Shown here: piece after piece, positions 62,365 to 64,000 of the stretch
Numbering within the stretch: position 1 is the stretch's first letter
How the letters are laid out: the number at the start of each line of letters is the position of its first letter
NCBI GenBank assembly: GCA_017454765.1
Contig: JAFTCJ010000006.1
Span: 1 to 64,000 of the forward strand
Direction: 5' to 3'
Origin: Erysipelotrichaceae bacterium
Lineage (GTDB): Bacteria; Bacillota_I; Bacilli_A; Erysipelotrichales; Erysipelotrichaceae
Length of the DNA: 64,000 bases
Notes under the pieces: generated by a model
What the model was told of the DNA's origin: nothing
Seen by the model: only the letters and a program-made list of their open reading frames with translations
Databases searched by the model: none
Position numbers and translations under genes: made by a program

Positions 62365-64000
62365 AATAATACCTCCAGTGTATGTGTTTTCATGTCGTCA
62401 GGGATCCTGATCTCGCGACTTGTTTCTTTACCGTCATAGAGATATACGGTATCAGGATTTGTTCTGTAATCGTTGTGTTTCCGGATCGTGATATCGATCG
62501 GCGTATCGTTGATGCGAAGTGTATAGGCAAATGAATCGCCGTCAATGATCGGATCGATCACAATTGTGTTTCCGTTGAAGTGCAGACCCATGATCTCATA
62601 ATATGCAAGCGTCAGCCAGGAAGCGGTTCCGGAAAGGATCGGACCGATGCCTTCTCCTGTCTCGGAATTGTTGTACTGGGTGCAGAAACGCGGATTTCCT
62701 TTTAAGACATAGGGATTTTCCAGTGTCTTGTAGGGAAGCGTCTTGCCGATCATGAAGAAGGCCAGGTCTTTGAGACGCCCGGATAATTCTTTGTCTTTGA
62801 CTGTCTTGGCTTTCTGCAGACAGGCGACCGTGCACATCATGGCTGCGTGTTTGAAGACACCGCCGTTTTCCCTGTCTCCGGGGAAGTAGAAGGAAGATCC
62901 GGTGACGATGCCGAGTTTGTCGTAATCGACAGGAGTCACCAGTTTGAGACCGGCATCCGTTTTGAGATAGCGCTCTATGACATTCAACATCGTTTCGATC
63001 TGCTTCTCATCGGCGATATCTGCCAGCAGAGGCCAGGAGAAACCGTTGAGATAGTAGGTGCCGTCGATCGTTTCATCTAAGGATAATCCGTCGCCGGCAG
63101 ATCCGAGATATTCATAGCCTCTGCCGTCATTGATGAGGCATCTGGCGTAGAAGTCTTTCTTCCAGGCATTGTTTCTGACAGATTCTCTTACTGAGGATGA
63201 TACTTCTTCACAGAGTTCAGCCAGATCATTGAGAGCAAGCTTCTGTGCCATTTGCTTTAGTTCATCGGCAGCAATCTTCAGCAGGCAGGCATTCATGACG
63301 GATTCGCTCTGCAGATTGTCCAAAGGAACACCGAATTCCTGTTTCTTTTCTTCCAGCTGTCTGTAATAGGCTTTCTCTTTCTGGGGACCGTCCATAATAT
63401 CATGGTCGAGTCTCAGGCAGTCGTTCCAGTCCGCCTTGTCTAAAAGAGGCAGACCGTGTTTTCCGATTGAGATCTTCCCGGAATAGATGATGATACTTTC
63501 AAGGGTCTTGTATAAGGGCCTCGTTTCATCACTTCCGGCAATTCTGATCTCCTGTTTCAGGAAATCCAGGTCATTGCTCAGCATGACATATCTGTAGACG
63601 GCCTGCACCAGCCACAGCTGGTCATCGGAGCACATGCCGGGTTCTTTGCCTCTGCTTGTGAAATTATGATAGGCATAGCCAAAATGAAAGACGTTTTCCG
63701 CCCAGGAAAGGATCAGTCTCCTGATGAGCTCATCCTGATGATTGGCATGCATATAGTACATGGAAGCGAAGATATCCTGTATCTCCCTGAATCCGGTCTC
63801 TCTGTAGGATTTCTGCGTCCAGGCAAAGGATCTGGATACATAGGTCTGATACAGGACCTGGAAGGGCAGATTTGCGGACAGATAGGAATCAAGGAGCGTA
63901 TCGCTGTTTCTGCTTTCTATGAAAGAGAAGTAATGTTCTTTATCTGCGATCATCCTGTGATAGGTCTCTTCCAGCTTCTGATGATCCCTGTATTTCTCAT
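62361..64000 (-). CDS. GH94-type beta-glucan/oligosaccharide phosphorylase (5' end outside window)
   Basis: The frame stays open to the right edge, giving about 546 C-terminal residues. Visible are FRDQ-like TGFREIQDIFASMYYMH, the SDDQLWLVQAVYRY segment, and the general acid Asp in LDKADWNDCLRL, all typical of GH94 and inverting phosphorylases. It would split a beta-linked glucose oligosaccharide with phosphate in the cytosol. Overlaps the GH5 gene by 4 bases. Bond specificity (cellobiose, laminaribiose, sophorose) cannot be assigned. Confidence 0.82.
   Translation of the reverse strand, partial: EKYRDHQKLEETYHRMIADKEHYFSFIESRNSDTLLDSYLSANLPFQVLYQTYVSRSFAWTQKSYRETGFREIQDIFASMYYMHANHQDELIRRLILSWAENVFHFGYAYHNFTSRGKEPGMCSDDQLWLVQAVYRYVMLSNDLDFLKQEIRIAGSDETRPLYKTLESIIIYSGKISIGKHGLPLLDKADWNDCLRLDHDIMDGPQKEKAYYRQLEEKKQEFGVPLDNLQSESVMNACLLKIAADELKQMAQKLALNDLAELCEEVSSSVRESVRNNAWKKDFYARCLINDGRGYEYLGSAGDGLSLDETIDGTYYLNGFSWPLLADIADEKQIETMLNVIERYLKTDAGLKLVTPVDYDKLGIVTGSSFYFPGDRENGGVFKHAAMMCTVACLQKAKTVKDKELSGRLKDLAFFMIGKTLPYKTLENPYVLKGNPRFCTQYNNSETGEGIGPILSGTASWLTLAYYEIMGLHFNGNTIVIDPIIDGDSFAYTLRINDTPIDITIRKHNDYRTNPDTVYLYDGKETSREIRIPDDMKTHTLEVLL

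Overview
The window looks like chromosomal DNA from a Bacillota bacterium, most likely class Erysipelotrichia. The basis is RNA polymerase delta (rpoE), HPr kinase/phosphorylase, the ecfA1-ecfA2-ecfT-truA and uvrA-hprK-lgt clusters, a CIRCE-controlled groESL operon, a YwiB-like gene beside rpoE, and the absence of outer-membrane genes. I cannot name a genus. Coding density is high and no gene-free stretch exceeds 300 bases.

Layout. 1-2275: one end of an integrative element (XRE regulator, excisionase-like protein, tyrosine integrase) abutting the 3' end of a tRNA-Gln gene. 2364-8900: an OmpR-type two-component system, then a four-gene carbohydrate ABC importer. 8967-17557: an OB-fold-like lipoprotein, gapdh, a methyltransferase, a flavin-type split-barrel protein, a secreted amidase-like protein, groESL and an ABC exporter. 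17741-26456: tRNA-Arg, an acyltransferase with a membrane partner, rubrerythrin, murI-murD, a YwiB-like protein, rpoE, a HAD protein, ispF, an acetyltransferase, fba and a DUF1893 protein. 26497-34713: ECF transporter module, truA, a FemAB-like ligase whose gene runs straight into a tRNA-Thr, pnp and an M24 peptidase. 34786-40771: a DUF885 lipoprotein, a small surface-protein locus and alanine racemase. 40881-48239: a zinc-ribbon protein, a QueT-like S component, tRNA-Val and tRNA-Thr, Nif3, Nudix and TudS-like genes, an unrecognised Cys-rich protein, an amidohydrolase remnant, a nucleoside hydrolase, a TraB-like membrane protein and an HD protein. 48236-54971: a CmpB-like membrane protein, uvrA, hprK, an Lgt-HAD fusion and upp. 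55003-64000: YigZ, a 45-residue ORF, pgk-tpiA-eno, an ABC exporter, a GH5 lipoprotein and a truncated GH94-type phosphorylase.

How the genes work together. Central glycolysis is well covered (fba, gap, pgk, tpiA, eno), with HprK as catabolite-control kinase. Envelope building is represented by murI, murD, alr, the FemAB-like ligase and lgt. The ECF module probably energises S components such as the QueT-like protein. The GH5 and GH94 pair suggests beta-glucan cleavage outside the cell and phosphorolysis inside.

Most notable observations. (1) At least a dozen genes on both strands have a TATAAT-like box exactly 6 nt before the start codon and no Shine-Dalgarno sequence, which predicts leaderless mRNAs, while highly expressed housekeeping genes keep AGGAGG-type sites. 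(2) A surface locus at 36624-39573 encodes a membrane-anchored beta-rich protein, a small secreted beta-rich protein and a 14-repeat DUF285 protein whose N-terminal domain resembles the small protein. (3) lgt is fused in frame to a PpaX-like HAD phosphatase. (4) A femX-like gene ends one base before a tRNA-Thr gene on the same strand. Everything was read by eye; no database search or folding program was run.
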